Assembly (NCBI GenBank): GCA_020072645.1
Contig: JAIQGK010000003.1
Span: 186,001-250,000 of the forward strand
Direction: 5' to 3'
Origin: Terriglobia bacterium
GTDB lineage: Bacteria; Acidobacteriota; Terriglobia; Terriglobales; Acidobacteriaceae
DNA length: 64,000 nt
Position 1 is the stretch's first letter. Each line of letters starts with the position of its first letter. This document shows positions 62,934 through 64,000 of the stretch, one piece after another. Position numbers and translations under genes: made by a program. The notes under the pieces are model-generated. The model ran no database searches. It was given only the letters and a program-made list of their open reading frames with translations, and was not told the DNA's origin.

Positions 62934-63761
62934 CTCTTCCGGCTGTCCCGTGAGCCTCTCAATCCTTTTGGCAATCGGAGGATGCGTGGAGAAAAGGTTG
63001 CCGATACTCGCCGACGTGAGCGGCTGAATAATAAAAAGATGCGCTGTGGAAGCCGATGCTATCAGCGGGACCCTCTTTGCATACGCATCAATTTTTTGCA
63101 GGGCCCGAGCCAGCGCATAAGGATTGTGGGTGATGCCCGCGCCTGTGGCGTCAGCTTCATATTCGCGCGTGCGTGAGACCCATAATTGAATGAGCATGGC
63201 CGCCACAGGGGCCAGGAGCAGCATAAGAATTCCGCCGCCACGGTCGCGATCGTTCCGGTCACCGCCGAGGCCGAACCAGAAGCCCATACGGGCCAGCATG
63301 GTGATGGCCCCGGCCAGAGTCGCGGCGATTGAGCTGGTGAGAATATCGCGATTGCGCACATGGCCCAGCTCGTGCGCCAGAACGCCTTCCAGTTCGTCAT
63401 CATCCAGAAGCTGAAGAATTCCCTGCGTCACCGCAACGGACGCATGCGCCGGGTTTCGTCCGGTGGCAAAGGCGTTGGGTGAGTCCGTGGGAATCACATA
63501 AAGCTTGGGCATGGGCAGGCTGGCCTTCTGCGTGAGCCGCTCCACCACAGCATAGATACGCGGCAGCTGTTCCCGGCTGACGGGTTGCGCCCGGTACATG
63601 GCCAGAGCAATCTTGTCAGAGAAAAAATACGAAATAAAATTTGTGATCCCGGCAATGGCGAATCCGAGGACCATCCCGTTTTGTCCGCCGAAGTAATCTC
63701 CCACCCCAATGGCCAGCAGGGTAAGCAGCGTCAGCAGAAAAACTGTTTTCAAGTTGTTCAT
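62922..63761 (-). CDS. htpX: HtpX-type membrane zinc metalloprotease
   Basis: 279 residues from ATG 63761. Two N-terminal membrane helices, zinc site HELGH (with glutamate) in LEGVLAHELGHVRNRD, a third membrane helix (LAGAITMLARMGFWFGLGG) and a third zinc ligand, likely Glu in ANMKL/REYEADATGA. HtpX degrades damaged membrane proteins under envelope stress. Length is normal; an upstream extension to 63884 has no family support. The 3' end merges with the tandem repeat. Confidence 0.92.
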   Translation of the reverse strand: MNNLKTVFLLTLLTLLAIGVGDYFGGQNGMVLGFAIAGITNFISYFFSDKIALAMYRAQPVSREQLPRIYAVVERLTQKASLPMPKLYVIPTDSPNAFATGRNPAHASVAVTQGILQLLDDDELEGVLAHELGHVRNRDILTSSIAATLAGAITMLARMGFWFGLGGDRNDRDRGGGILMLLLAPVAAMLIQLWVSRTREYEADATGAGITHNPYALARALQKIDAYAKRVPLIASASTAHLFIIQPLTSASIGNLFSTHPPIAKRIERLTGQPEEFQR

Positions 63762-64000
63762 ATCTAAGTAGATGATAAATACCACCGCAGGATTCCAAAA
63801 GCGTTTCGGTCGGAGAGCAAGGCTTCGCTGCAGAAATGTTCCCGAAACCCGCCAATTGTTAAGAGTAGTAAAGTTGCATATCAAATTTTCAAGTGATTGA
63901 AAGCAAAGGATGATATTCGAGAATTATTAAGGATTCTAATGATTTTCTAATGGATTGCTAACCGAGGATTCGGTACTCTCTGACAGGCCAATATCGTGAT
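63762..64000. other. Window end, no gene seen
   Basis: 239 nt including the promoter region of htpX. The last 100 nt are AT-rich (TTATTAAGGATTCTAATGA) with no open frame long enough to support a call. Confidence 0.4.

Overview
The window is about 56% GC and gene-dense. It reads as a chromosomal segment of an Acidobacteriota member (Terriglobia/Koribacter-like). This placement is inference, based on family content: a short NSWKEIA-type HTH regulator, a VWFA-related secreted protein, HAF-repeat proteins, an LTPEEA-type micro-peptide, a fused E1 alpha/beta dehydrogenase, and many Tat- or lipobox-bearing redox proteins. No rRNA gene, CRISPR array or intact prophage was seen.

Layout. 0-8 kb: a minus-strand membrane-protein/PPi-type phosphofructokinase/glycosyltransferase operon, three small envelope genes (one TlpA-like) and uvrB. 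7.8-8.6 kb: an internally deleted ISNCY-like element abutting a tRNA-Arg(CCG) copy. 8.8-10.3 kb: a membrane protein and a HTH regulator. 10.6-21.3 kb: the most striking locus, ten minus-strand genes, nine of the junctions overlapping or nearly so. It encodes a lipoprotein PQQ alcohol dehydrogenase with the lanthanide Asp signature, a XoxJ-like periplasmic protein, a XoxG-like cytochrome c, a complete caa3-type oxidase (subunits II, I, III), an unknown membrane protein, CtaG, a second cytochrome c and a TonB-dependent receptor. 21.4-29.4 kb: an ion-channel-like protein, a secreted GlcG/HbpS protein, a Baeyer-Villiger-type monooxygenase, a micro-peptide, a HAD phosphatase and the fused E1. 29.5-35.3 kb: a Rieske oxygenase, two phytoene-desaturase-like flavoproteins and a divergent GcvT-like protein. 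35.4-39.4 kb: DUF486, a zinc ribbon, a methyltransferase, an MFS transporter and a short Hsp70.

39.4-42.3 kb is a small AT-richer accessory island: a frameshifted CHC2-type primase pseudogene, several tiny membrane proteins, hypotheticals and a second tRNA-Arg(CCG). This tRNA sits in a ~292-bp segment that is an inverted duplicate of the one at 8.3-8.6 kb. 42.3-64 kb: formate-THF ligase, a four-gene minor-pilin operon, a VWFA-related protein, a di-haem cytochrome, the methylmalonyl-CoA mutase catalytic chain, glgC, a Tat amidase, a HAF-repeat protein, a GAF protein, a Tat multicopper oxidase, SseB and HtpX.

How the genes may work together (inference): the 10.6-21.3 kb operon looks like a self-contained periplasmic alcohol-oxidation respiratory chain. 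The dehydrogenase would pass electrons through cytochrome c to its own terminal oxidase, and the co-transcribed outer-membrane receptor could bring in PQQ or chelated lanthanide. Start codons were chosen by Shine-Dalgarno match, signal peptide and family length. Several are GTG or TTG and remain uncertain.
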